Origin: Oceanococcus sp041619555
Lineage (GTDB): Bacteria > Pseudomonadota > Gammaproteobacteria > Nevskiales > Oceanococcaceae
Direction: 5' to 3'
Length of the DNA: 19,528 nucleotides
NCBI GenBank assembly: GCA_041619555.1
Contig: JBFKDQ010000065.1
Coordinates: 1 to 19,528 of the forward strand
Below, piece by piece: positions 7,226-15,088 of the stretch. A model generated the notes under the pieces. It did not search any database and had not been told where the DNA came from. It saw only the letters and a list, made by a program, of their open reading frames with translations. The translations under genes and the position numbers were made by a program. Numbering within the stretch: position 1 is the stretch's first letter; the number at the start of each line of letters is the position of its first letter.

Positions 7226-8200
7226 ATGATGAAAGGCCAAAACAAAGTGACACGGGTCATGGCTCGAACACTGCTGATCGTTTCCGCACTGGCCCTGCAG
7301 GGCTGCAACATGGTGCTGCTGAACCCCGCAGGTGATGTCGCCCGACAGCAGAGCGATCTGCTCGTGGCCTCGACCTGGCTGATGCTGCTGATTGTGGTGC
7401 CGGTGATCGTGTTGACCCTGTGGTTCGCCTGGCGCTACCGCGAGTCGAATAGCGCGGCGAAGTACACCCCCGACTGGGACCATTCGACGCTGATCGAGCT
7501 CTACGTCTGGGCCGCCCCCTTGCTGATCATCATAGCGCTGGGGGCGATGACCTGGATCAACACGCATACCCTGGACCCGTATCGCGCCCTGGACCGCGTC
7601 GGCCCCGGCCGTCCGGTACCGGAAGGCGTAGAACCCCTGCGCGTCCAGGCCGTCGCGCTGGAATGGAAATGGCTGTTCATCTATCCCGATTACGGGGTCG
7701 CGACGGTGAACGAACTCGCCGCGCCGATCGACCGACCGATTCGCTTTCAGACCACCTCGCCCAAAATGATGAACTCGCTGTTCATTCCCACCCTGGCCGG
7801 CATGGTCTACGCGATGCCCGGCATGGAGACCCTGGTGCATGCGGTGATCAACGTGCCCGGCGAATACCACGGCGTTTCCGGCAACTACAGCGGCGCCGGT
7901 TACTCCGACATGCGCTTTGGTTTTCACGGTCTGAGTGAGGCCGAATTCGAGGCCTGGCTGAACCAGATCAGAAGTGCACCGCAATCGTTGGACACGCCGA
8001 CATATCTGCGACTGAGCGAAGCCAGTCGCAAGGATCCGGTGCAGTATTTTTCATCGGTCGAGGCGGGTTTGTACCACCGGATCCTGAACCTGTGTACAAG
8101 TCCTGATCGCATGTGCATGGATGACATGATGGCGAACCGAAGTCATCGCCACGAGGCGCCGGTCAAGGCCAGCCCCGACCTTCCCACCTCCACCCACTGA
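7226..8200 (+). CDS. cyoA: Cytochrome bo3 ubiquinol oxidase subunit II
   Basis: A 324-residue lipoprotein subunit. The signal peptide ends in the lipobox ALQGC (Cys27). Two transmembrane helices follow (about 46-69 and 92-112) and then a periplasmic cupredoxin domain containing ALEWKWLFIYPDYGVATVNEL and NYSGAGYSDMRF. The Cys/His set of a CuA centre is absent, which is the mark of a quinol oxidase rather than a cytochrome c oxidase. Two ATGs (7226 and 7229) are possible; GACGGA about 6 bases ahead serves either. It is the first gene of cyoABCD-surf1. The 113-bp gap to the divergent MFS gene must hold both promoters, but I found no clear sigma-70 box. Length is near the E. coli CyoA value of 315. 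Confidence 0.95.
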   Translation: MMKGQNKVTRVMARTLLIVSALALQGCNMVLLNPAGDVARQQSDLLVASTWLMLLIVVPVIVLTLWFAWRYRESNSAAKYTPDWDHSTLIELYVWAAPLLIIIALGAMTWINTHTLDPYRALDRVGPGRPVPEGVEPLRVQAVALEWKWLFIYPDYGVATVNELAAPIDRPIRFQTTSPKMMNSLFIPTLAGMVYAMPGMETLVHAVINVPGEYHGVSGNYSGAGYSDMRFGFHGLSEAEFEAWLNQIRSAPQSLDTPTYLRLSEASRKDPVQYFSSVEAGLYHRILNLCTSPDRMCMDDMMANRSHRHEAPVKASPDLPTSTH

Positions 8201-8216
8201 TTCCGAGGATATCGCG

Positions 8217-10229
8217 GTGACCCAGACCTATGCGGACCACGCCTCTGTGCTCTTCGGCAAGCTGACGCTCGATTCTCTGGCGTTTCTCCATGATCCCATC
8301 CTGCTGTGGACCTTCATCGGAGCCGCACTGGCAGGTGGCGCCGTACTCACCTGGGTGACGAAGAACGGCTGGTGGGGCTATCTGTGGCGGGAATGGTTCT
8401 GCAGCATCGACCATAAAAAGATCGGCATCATGTACATCGCTCTGGCGATCATCATGCTGCTGCGCGGCTTCGCCGATGCCATCATGATGCGCCTGCACCA
8501 GGCCATGGCCTTTGGCGATGAACTCGGTTATCTGCCGCCGCATCACTACGATCAAATCTTCACCGCCCACGGCGTGATCATGATTTTCTTCGTCGCCATG
8601 CCGATGGTGGTGGGTCTGATGAACATCATCGTGCCATTGCAGATCGGCGCCCGTGATGTGGCCTTTCCGTTCCTCAACAATCTCAGCCTGTGGCTGACCA
8701 CGGCCGCGGCTGGCCTGATCATGGCCTCCCTGTTCGTCGGCGAGTTTGCGACCACGGGCTGGCTTGCGTATCCGCCGCTGTCCGGCCTGGAGGCCAGTCC
8801 GGGTATCGGCGTGGACTATTACATCTGGGCATTGCAGATCGGTGGCGTCGGCACCCTGCTGACCGGGATCAATTTCATTGTCACCATCGTCAAGATGCGG
8901 GCGCCTGGCATGAGCTGGATGAAAATGCCGGTGTTCACCTGGACCGCACTGTGCACGAACATTCTCATCGTCGCCGCATTTCCGGTCCTGACCGCCGCCT
9001 TGCTGCTGCTTTCGCTGGATCGCTATCTGGGCACCAATTTCTTCGTTGCCGACGGCGGCGGCAACGCGATGATGTACATCAACATCATCTGGATCTGGGG
9101 CCATCCGGAAGTCTACATCCTGATCCTGCCGATTTTCGGCGTGTTTTCGGAGGTTGTGCCAACCTTTTGTCGCAAGCGTCTGTTCGGCTACACCTCGATG
9201 GTCTATGCCACCTGCGTCATCACCATCCTGTCCTACATCGTGTGGTTGCACCATTTCTTCACCATGGGATCCGGCGCCAGCGTCAATGCCTTTTTCGGTC
9301 TGGCCACCATGATCATTTCGATTCCCACCGGCGCCAAGCTCTTCAACTGGCTGTTCACCATGTACCGGGGACGGATTCGATTCACCTTGCCGATGCTGTG
9401 GACCCTGGCGTTCATGGTGACCTTCACGGTCGGCGGCATGACCGGCGTGATGCTGGCGATTCCGCCGGCAGACTTCCTGCTGCATAACAGCCTGTTCCTG
9501 ATCGCGCATTTCCACAATGTGATCATCGGCGGCGTGGTCTTCGGATTCTTCGCCGGCTTCAATTTCTGGTTTCCCAAGGTCACCGGCTACAAACTCGACG
9601 AGTTCTGGGGCAAGGTCAGCTTCTGGCTTTGGCTGGTCGGCTACTGGGTTGCATTCACGCCGCTGTACGTCCTCGGCCTGATGGGGGTTTCCCGGCGCAT
9701 GAGCCATTTTGACGACCCATCGCTACAGATCTGGTTCCAGATTGCCCTGGTCGGCGCCGTGCTGATCGCCGGCGGGATCGCTGCATTCTTCATCCAGTTG
9801 TGGGCCACCTGGCGACATCGCGAGCAGCTGCGCGACCTCACCGGCGACCCCTGGAATGGCCGCACCCTGGAATGGTCCACCTCATCGCCCCCGCCACCGT
9901 ACAATTTTGCCTTCACCCCGGTGGTGCATGACCAGGACGCCTGGTGGGACATGAAACGGCGCGGCTTCCAGCGCCCCACCGCCGGCTTCCTGCCGATCCA
10001 CATGCCGAAGAACACCGCGGCCGGCATGCTGCTTTCGGCACTGGCCACCGGCTGCGGCTTCGGGCTGATCTGGCAGATCTGGTGGCTCGCAGCCGGATCC
10101 TTGGTGCTGCTGATCCTTGCGTCCATCTGGCACACCTTCAACTTCGATCGCGACTACCACATCTCCGCACAGGAGGTTGCCACGATCGAAGCGCAACGAA
10201 CCGAACAGCTCAAGCTGGCAGGAGGCTGA
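8217..10229 (+). CDS. cyoB: Cytochrome bo3 ubiquinol oxidase subunit I
   Basis: A 670-residue catalytic subunit of the haem-copper oxidase, which reduces O2 to water with electrons from ubiquinol and pumps protons across the inner membrane. Key residues are intact: the quinol-site set Arg83, Asp87, His110 and Gln113 (RGFAD, HHYDQ); haem b ligand His118; CuB/Tyr cross-link motif WGHPEVY with His296 and Tyr300; CuB ligands His345-His346; haem ligands His431 and His433 (HFH); D-channel Asp147 (GARDVAFP); and K-channel Lys374 (GAKLFNWLF). The start is GTG at 8217, preceded by CCGAGGAT at good spacing, 16 bp after cyoA. The N- and C-terminal extensions are those of CyoB. Confidence 0.97.
   Translation: MTQTYADHASVLFGKLTLDSLAFLHDPILLWTFIGAALAGGAVLTWVTKNGWWGYLWREWFCSIDHKKIGIMYIALAIIMLLRGFADAIMMRLHQAMAFGDELGYLPPHHYDQIFTAHGVIMIFFVAMPMVVGLMNIIVPLQIGARDVAFPFLNNLSLWLTTAAAGLIMASLFVGEFATTGWLAYPPLSGLEASPGIGVDYYIWALQIGGVGTLLTGINFIVTIVKMRAPGMSWMKMPVFTWTALCTNILIVAAFPVLTAALLLLSLDRYLGTNFFVADGGGNAMMYINIIWIWGHPEVYILILPIFGVFSEVVPTFCRKRLFGYTSMVYATCVITILSYIVWLHHFFTMGSGASVNAFFGLATMIISIPTGAKLFNWLFTMYRGRIRFTLPMLWTLAFMVTFTVGGMTGVMLAIPPADFLLHNSLFLIAHFHNVIIGGVVFGFFAGFNFWFPKVTGYKLDEFWGKVSFWLWLVGYWVAFTPLYVLGLMGVSRRMSHFDDPSLQIWFQIALVGAVLIAGGIAAFFIQLWATWRHREQLRDLTGDPWNGRTLEWSTSSPPPPYNFAFTPVVHDQDAWWDMKRRGFQRPTAGFLPIHMPKNTAAGMLLSALATGCGFGLIWQIWWLAAGSLVLLILASIWHTFNFDRDYHISAQEVATIEAQRTEQLKLAGG
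10220..10225 (+). promoter_or_regulatory. Ribosome binding site of cyoC
   Basis: A perfect AGGAGG lies within the last codons of cyoB, 8 bases before the GTG at 10234. It decides that start over upstream frame-open ATGs inside cyoB and over the internal ATGs at 10252 and 10258, which lack such a site. Confidence 0.85.
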
Positions 10230-10233
10230 TCGC

Positions 10234-10866
10234 GTGAGCACACCATCCGAAATGATCATGACCGACAGCGCCGGCCAGCCCCGGTTCTTCCTGCATGAGG
10301 AGCACCATCCGGAAAACGGCACGATGCTCGGTTTCTGGCTGTACCTGATGAGCGACAGCCTGATCTTCGCGATTCTGTTCGCGTGTTATGGCGTGCTGGG
10401 CACCAACTACGCCGGCGGACCAACTCCCGCCGAGCTGTTCGACCTCGACCTCATCGCGGTCAATACCTCGCTGCTGCTGATCTCATCGATCACCTACGGC
10501 TTCGTGATGATCTCGATGCAGGATGGCCGCCTGAACCAGATGTTGCTCTGGCTGGGCGTGACCGGCGCCCTGGGTCTGGGCTTTGTCGCGATCGAGCTCT
10601 ACGAATTCGCGCACCTCATTCACCAGGACGCCGGACCGGGCCGCAGCGCTTTCCTGTCCAGCTTCTTCACCCTGGTCGGCACCCATGGCCTGCATGTGAG
10701 TTTCGGGATCCTGTGGCTGATCACCCTGATGTTCCAGCTCAAGCGTTACGGCATCAATCCGGCGATGCGACGCCGTGTAGCCTGCCTCAGCCTGTTCTGG
10801 CACTTCCTCGATATTGTCTGGATTGGGGTGTTTACCTTCGTCTACCTGATGGGAGTCTTGCGATGA
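10234..10866 (+). CDS. cyoC: Cytochrome bo3 ubiquinol oxidase subunit III
   Basis: A 210-residue membrane subunit with five hydrophobic helices, starting around GTMLGFWLYLMSDSLIFAILFACYGVL and ending with FLDIVWIGVFTFVYLMG. This is the small, five-helix subunit III of bo3 oxidases, close to E. coli CyoC (204 aa). It stabilises subunit I. The GTG start, 4 bp after the cyoB stop, is fixed by the AGGAGG upstream. Its TGA overlaps the ATG of cyoD (ATGA), so the two are translationally coupled. Confidence 0.95.
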   Translation: MSTPSEMIMTDSAGQPRFFLHEEHHPENGTMLGFWLYLMSDSLIFAILFACYGVLGTNYAGGPTPAELFDLDLIAVNTSLLLISSITYGFVMISMQDGRLNQMLLWLGVTGALGLGFVAIELYEFAHLIHQDAGPGRSAFLSSFFTLVGTHGLHVSFGILWLITLMFQLKRYGINPAMRRRVACLSLFWHFLDIVWIGVFTFVYLMGVLR

Positions 10867-11240
10867 GCGGCGCGGCGCAGCCACACGAACACGGGGATCA
10901 GATCCCGCACGCTTCTTTCCGCGGCTACATGACCGGATTCGTCCTCGCAGTCATCCTCACCGCCATCCCGTTCTGGCTGGTCATGGGGGACGTGCTGGCG
11001 AACAAGACCGCGACGATCGTTGCGATCCTCGTTTTCGGCGCCGTGCAGATTGTCGTCCATGTCATTTACTTCCTGCACATGGATGCCCAAGCCGAGAGCG
11101 GCTGGACGCTGATGTCCTTTCTGTTTACCGCCACCCTGATCCTGATCATGCTGAGCGGTTCAATCTGGATCATGTACCACCTGCACAGCAACACGCATCC
11201 GCAGCCACCTACTGCGGCTGAAGTCCGCAACATGCCCTGA
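10863..11240 (+). CDS. cyoD: Cytochrome bo3 ubiquinol oxidase subunit IV
   Basis: A 125-residue small subunit with three transmembrane helices: about 22-42, 48-70 with VQIVVHVIYFLHMD, and 78-104. The motif HVIYFLHMD is typical of the CyoD/CoxF family. It supports assembly of the CuB site in subunit I. The N-terminus is polar and His-rich, and the C-terminal tail is longer than in E. coli CyoD (109 aa). It overlaps cyoC by 4 bases and is followed after 14 bp by the SURF1 gene. Confidence 0.94.
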   Translation: MSGAAQPHEHGDQIPHASFRGYMTGFVLAVILTAIPFWLVMGDVLANKTATIVAILVFGAVQIVVHVIYFLHMDAQAESGWTLMSFLFTATLILIMLSGSIWIMYHLHSNTHPQPPTAAEVRNMP

Positions 11241-11254
11241 AGCGGACGCCAGCG

Positions 11255-11983
11255 ATGCCGCTCAGAACGGCGGTATTCGTCTTGCTGTGCCTGGCGCTGT
11301 TTGCGCTGTTCAGTGCGCTGGGCACCTGGCAACTGGAAAGGCGCGCCTGGAAACTTGAACTCATCGAACAGGTCGACCGCCAATTGCGACGGGCGCCAGG
11401 TCCAGCCCCCGACCCAAGCATCTGGCCGGACATCGGCGCCGGCCACGCCTATCTGCCGGTGCTCGTGCGGGGTGAGTTCGATCACGCGCGCGAAACTCTG
11501 GTGCAGGCATTGACCAAGCACGGCTCAGGCTACTGGGTGATGACGCCGCTGCGGACCGAACAGGGCTTCTGGGTCCTCATCAACCGGGGTTTCGTCGACC
11601 CGGCGCATGCCGCTGCCGCGCAGCGCCCTGCCGGCCAGCGGCAGGGCAAGGTCGAGATCCGCGGCCTCCTGCGCCAAAGCGAACCGCAAGGCCGATTCTT
11701 ACAGCCGAATCGGGCCGCTGCAGATCGCTGGTACTCGCGCGATGTCAGCGCGATTGGCCAGGCCCGCGCACTGGACCCGCTGGCCCCCTACTTCATCGAC
11801 GCCGACCCGCAACCCAATCCAGGCGGCTGGCCAATCGGCGGCCTGACCGTCATCCGTTTCCGCAATGCGCACCTTGGCTACGCGCTGACCTGGTACGCAC
11901 TGGCCCTGCTCTCAGCCGCCAGCGCCTGGCTTGCCATCAGCCCGTCGAAAAACACGAAAAACGGGGACGCACCACTTTCATGA
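11255..11983 (+). CDS. SURF1-family oxidase assembly protein
   Basis: A 242-residue protein with the SURF1 plan: an N-terminal membrane helix (about 5-22) followed directly by GTWQLERRAWKLELI, a periplasmic domain with GYWVMTPLR and GFWVLINRGFV, and a C-terminal helix preceded by GGLTVIRFRNAHLGYALTWYALA. SURF1 proteins help insert haem into subunit I of haem-copper oxidases, so its place 14 bp after cyoD makes it the assembly factor of this bo3 enzyme. The ribosome binding site is weak, which suggests coupling to cyoD. The last seven residues (NGDAPLS) and the stop lie in one arm of an inverted repeat and are probably not ancestral. Confidence 0.92.
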   Translation: MPLRTAVFVLLCLALFALFSALGTWQLERRAWKLELIEQVDRQLRRAPGPAPDPSIWPDIGAGHAYLPVLVRGEFDHARETLVQALTKHGSGYWVMTPLRTEQGFWVLINRGFVDPAHAAAAQRPAGQRQGKVEIRGLLRQSEPQGRFLQPNRAAADRWYSRDVSAIGQARALDPLAPYFIDADPQPNPGGWPIGGLTVIRFRNAHLGYALTWYALALLSAASAWLAISPSKNTKNGDAPLS

Positions 11984-12050
11984 AGCCCCGGTCACTGCAG
12001 CGCGCTTTCCAGATGGAGCGGAATCAGCAAGCATCGTGGTGCGTCCCCGT
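11961..12050. repeat. REP/MITE-like inverted-repeat element at the 3' end of the SURF1 gene
   Basis: A perfect 15-bp inverted repeat: ACGGGGACGCACCAC (11961-11975) and GTGGTGCGTCCCCGT (12036-12050), enclosing 60 bp. The arms begin GGGGACG, as in palindromic elements mobilised by REP-associated tyrosine transposases, but no transposase is present here and I see no target duplication. The left arm lies inside the SURF1 reading frame. It also falls between the convergent SURF1 and fadE genes, so it could act as a bidirectional RNA 3'-end structure. Confidence 0.6.
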
Positions 12051-12091
12051 TCCTGCCACAACACAAGTAGGTGGGCTCTCTTGCCACGGCT

Positions 12092-14584
12092 TCAGGGTTT
12101 GCGCTCCACCACGCGGCGCTTGCCGGCCACGCACTGCGCCATTTCCTGAATGCCTTCGGCTTCGAATGCATCGACGCGAATCACATCGTACAGGGCGGTC
12201 AAGGCTTCCAGCAGCGGCTCGCGCTCCGATTTGCTGATGATCTGCTTTGCCACGGCCCAGTCCGCCAGTTCTTCTCGCTGGTGCCCCATCAGCAAGGCGA
12301 TCCCGTCGAGATCGTCCGGATCCTTGTCGCGTATGGCCTGATGCAGGCGCTCGCGCAGCGGCCGCGTCTGATTGGCGAGACGGTAGGTGTTCAGTACGCG
12401 TCCCAGGGCATCATCCGGTTTGTCGTTGAGGTAGACCCCCCGCACCAGGCGCTGGCGCAAGGGCGCATCCTTGACGATGCTCAGGGCCACCTCGGTGCCG
12501 AGACGATCATCGGGCCGCCGCAGACCGACGGCACCCAGCGGAAACACCAGCAGGCGCAAGGGCCAACGCAGGGGCTTGAGAGGGAAATTGTCGATCGCGC
12601 AACGCATCTGCTCCTGCAGTTCGTGCAGGCAGGTTTGCAGGCTCCATTCGACCAACGGGCGGTGCGCATCGGGATAGCCGTCCTCATGCCACAGACGGAT
12701 CACCGCCGAGGCATAGTACAGCTGCACCAGGCAATCGGCGAGTCGACCGGATAAACGCTGTCGCGCCTTCAGCCCTCCTCCGACACTGAGCAGAGTCGCA
12801 TCGGTCAAGACCGAGAACGCGGCCGAGAAGCGATTGAGCTGGCGGTAGTACTTGCCGATGTCACCCTGGCTGGGTGCCGCCGAAAGCGTGCCGAAGCTCA
12901 GGCCCAGCAGCCAGGCATGCAGGGCATTGCGACCGGTGTGCGCGATGTGCCGGTAGAACACCTCATCGAAAGCCTGCACTGCCTGGTCCTGATCATCCAG
13001 ACCGGCTGCCTCGATTTCCTTGACAATGAATGGATGGCATCGGATTGCCCCCTGACCGAACACCATCAGGCTGCGGGTCAGAATGTTGGCGCCTTCCACG
13101 GTGATCGCGATCGGCACCGCCTGGTAGGTTCTGGCCATGAAATTACGCGGTCCGCTGATCACGCCGCGCCCGGCGACGACGTCCATGGCGTGGTTGACCA
13201 CAACCCGCATCAGGTCCGTATTGCGATATTTCAGCAAGGCGGAGGGCACCGCAGGGCGCACCCCTCGATCGAGCATTCCGGCAGTGAGCTGACGCGCCGC
13301 ATCCATCATGTAGGTGTAGCCGGCGATCGGCTCCAGCGCTTCCTGCACGCCCTCGAACTGGCTGATCGAGCGGCCGAACTGCTCGCGCACGCTGGCATAG
13401 GAGCCGGTGGTCAGGCAGGCCATCTTGCCGGCGGCGGTGGCCAATGCCGGCAGTGAAATCGAACGACCAATGGACAGACATTCCAGCAGCATGGTCCAGC
13501 CCTTGCCGAGCATTTCCCGTCCACCGATGACCTGGTCCAGCGGAATGAAGACTTCGGTGCCCCAGGTCGGGCCGTTCATGAACACGGTATTCATCGGCAG
13601 ATGACGCGTCCCCCGGTTCACACCGGGCAGATCATGCGGCACCAGCACGCAGGTCACGCCGATGTCCTCTTCCTCACCCAGCAGATGCTCGGGATCATAG
13701 ACCTTGATCGCCAGACCAATCACGGTGGCGACCGGCGCCAGCGTGATATAGCGCTTGTTCCAGGTCACCTTCAGGCCAAGCACCTCCTCGCCCTGCCATG
13801 GCCCGCGACAGACGATGCCCTTGTCAGGAATTGCGCCCGCATCGGAACCGGCGATCGGTGAGGTCAGGGCGAAACAGGGAATCTCCTGCCCCGCACTCAG
13901 GCGCGGCAGGTAGTACTGTTTCTGCGCCTCGGTACCGTAGGCCATCAACAGCTCGCCGGGGCCCAGGGAGTTCGGCACCATCACGGTGACCGCACCCGAA
14001 ACGCTGCGGGTGGAGATTTTCATCACGATCTCGGAATGCGCCGCGTGCGAAAACCCCTTGCCACCAAAAGCCTTGGGAATCACCAGGCCGAAGAAGCCCT
14101 GTTCGCGAATGAAAGTCCATGCCGACTCTGGCAGATCGTAGAGCTCGTTGGTGATGCGCCAGTCATCCAGCATCTCGCACAGTTGCTCGACCGGACCATC
14201 AAGAAACGCCCGCTCCTCTTCACTCAGCTTGAAGTGGGTAGCCTTCAGCAGGCGCGACCATTGCGGCCGCCCGGAAAACAGTTCGGCATCCCAGTCCAGC
14301 GTGCCCGACTTGAGCGCTTCAGCCTCCGTATCGGAAAGCTGCGGCAACATGCCGCGCACCCATCCGAGCAGCGAGCGACTGAGGCGCTCACGGCGCAGTT
14401 CGCTCGGCAGAATCAGGCCCACCAGAATCAGCAGCACGGCTACGGCAAGGAAGCTGCTGAAGCTCCAGCCTGTCAGCAACACGCCAACCACCGTGGCCAG
14501 ACCCAGCACGACGACGGCAAGCATGCCGCCCGTCCCCCGATACAGCAGTGCCAGACCCGCGATCAGAAGTAACCACATGCCCAT
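12092..14584 (-). CDS. fadE: Acyl-CoA dehydrogenase, FadE type
   Basis: An 830-residue protein, close to E. coli FadE (814). It begins with two hydrophobic segments (about 2-38 and 43-60) that would tether it to the inner membrane. The acyl-CoA dehydrogenase core follows: GLVIPKAFGGKGFSHAAHSEI (166-186), FAD/substrate segment CFALTSPIAGSDAG (237-250), and VEGANILTRSLMVFGQGAIRCHP, in which Glu498 is the likely catalytic base. A long C-terminal domain typical of FadE (about 520-830) completes it. The enzyme oxidises acyl-CoA to trans-2-enoyl-CoA, the first step of beta-oxidation. AGAGGGGG stands 7 bases before the ATG. No FadR-type operator was recognised. It is transcribed alone, away from the hydrolase at 15089. 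Confidence 0.95.
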   Translation of the reverse strand: MGMWLLLIAGLALLYRGTGGMLAVVVLGLATVVGVLLTGWSFSSFLAVAVLLILVGLILPSELRRERLSRSLLGWVRGMLPQLSDTEAEALKSGTLDWDAELFSGRPQWSRLLKATHFKLSEEERAFLDGPVEQLCEMLDDWRITNELYDLPESAWTFIREQGFFGLVIPKAFGGKGFSHAAHSEIVMKISTRSVSGAVTVMVPNSLGPGELLMAYGTEAQKQYYLPRLSAGQEIPCFALTSPIAGSDAGAIPDKGIVCRGPWQGEEVLGLKVTWNKRYITLAPVATVIGLAIKVYDPEHLLGEEEDIGVTCVLVPHDLPGVNRGTRHLPMNTVFMNGPTWGTEVFIPLDQVIGGREMLGKGWTMLLECLSIGRSISLPALATAAGKMACLTTGSYASVREQFGRSISQFEGVQEALEPIAGYTYMMDAARQLTAGMLDRGVRPAVPSALLKYRNTDLMRVVVNHAMDVVAGRGVISGPRNFMARTYQAVPIAITVEGANILTRSLMVFGQGAIRCHPFIVKEIEAAGLDDQDQAVQAFDEVFYRHIAHTGRNALHAWLLGLSFGTLSAAPSQGDIGKYYRQLNRFSAAFSVLTDATLLSVGGGLKARQRLSGRLADCLVQLYYASAVIRLWHEDGYPDAHRPLVEWSLQTCLHELQEQMRCAIDNFPLKPLRWPLRLLVFPLGAVGLRRPDDRLGTEVALSIVKDAPLRQRLVRGVYLNDKPDDALGRVLNTYRLANQTRPLRERLHQAIRDKDPDDLDGIALLMGHQREELADWAVAKQIISKSEREPLLEALTALYDVIRVDAFEAEGIQEMAQCVAGKRRVVERKP

Positions 14585-15088
14585 GATTCAGCCCCCTCTT
14601 GGCGTCGAACGTTCTCCCACCTTCTACCACTCCCAGAACAGTTTCAAGGGCCGGCACGACGAGATTGCTTTCGTTGTCCATCCGGGGGGCAACGGAATGC
14701 CAACGACGCCATGGCGACGCCCCTAGACCAGACCTGGCGTGCGGCCACTCGATCTCTATCCCCATCAGGTGAGTGGCGCCATGACTCTCTGCGCGTTTGT
14801 GTTCTCCTCCATGCGGGTCAGGGCACCCCCCTTGCCCGACCGGCAAGCTGAGCTTGTTCCATGCCCCAAGGGCAGGTGGCAGGATCACGACGAGCGATGA
14901 CGGAATGGCGCTTCGGGTACCGATTGGATGGCGACGATGCCCCCCGTACGCAGAACTTCATGCTGAACACGCCCGCAGCGCGAAGCACGGGGGACTTTCC
15001 ATCAATTCGCCAGCGTATGGTGTTTCGATCACCGTGCGTTTGCGTCCTGCGCTATGCTCCGGATCAGGTGACGCACAGGGGGATGGGC
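14585..15088. other. Intergenic region between divergent fadE and the GYSKG hydrolase gene
   Basis: About 500 bp with no gene I can support; it must carry both divergent promoters. On the - strand TTGAAA (14647-14642) is a possible -35 for fadE, but the -10 (TAGAAG, 14626-14621) is only 15 bp away and weak. On the + strand TATGCT (15053-15058) is a possible -10 without a good -35. A bulged hairpin with GGTCAGGGCA/TGCCCGACC arms lies at about 14817-14841. From 14852 the hydrolase frame is open without stops up to the chosen start, with coding-like codon use in the part 14897-14985. Confidence 0.5.
15077..15082 (+). promoter_or_regulatory. Ribosome binding site deciding the start of the GYSKG hydrolase
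   Basis: AGGGGG ends 6 bases before the ATG at 15089. It directly abuts the ATG at 15083, making that start unlikely. No comparable site precedes the far upstream ATG at 14861. Confidence 0.65.

Noticed and set aside
8163..9707. 514-codon - strand frame opposite cyoB
   Set aside because: His/Asp/Gln-rich shadow of the conserved, membrane-type codons of cyoB.
14861..15088. N-terminal extension of the hydrolase from the ATG at 14861
   Set aside because: There is no ribosome binding site, and the AGGGGG before 15089 gives a better start; kept only as a finding.
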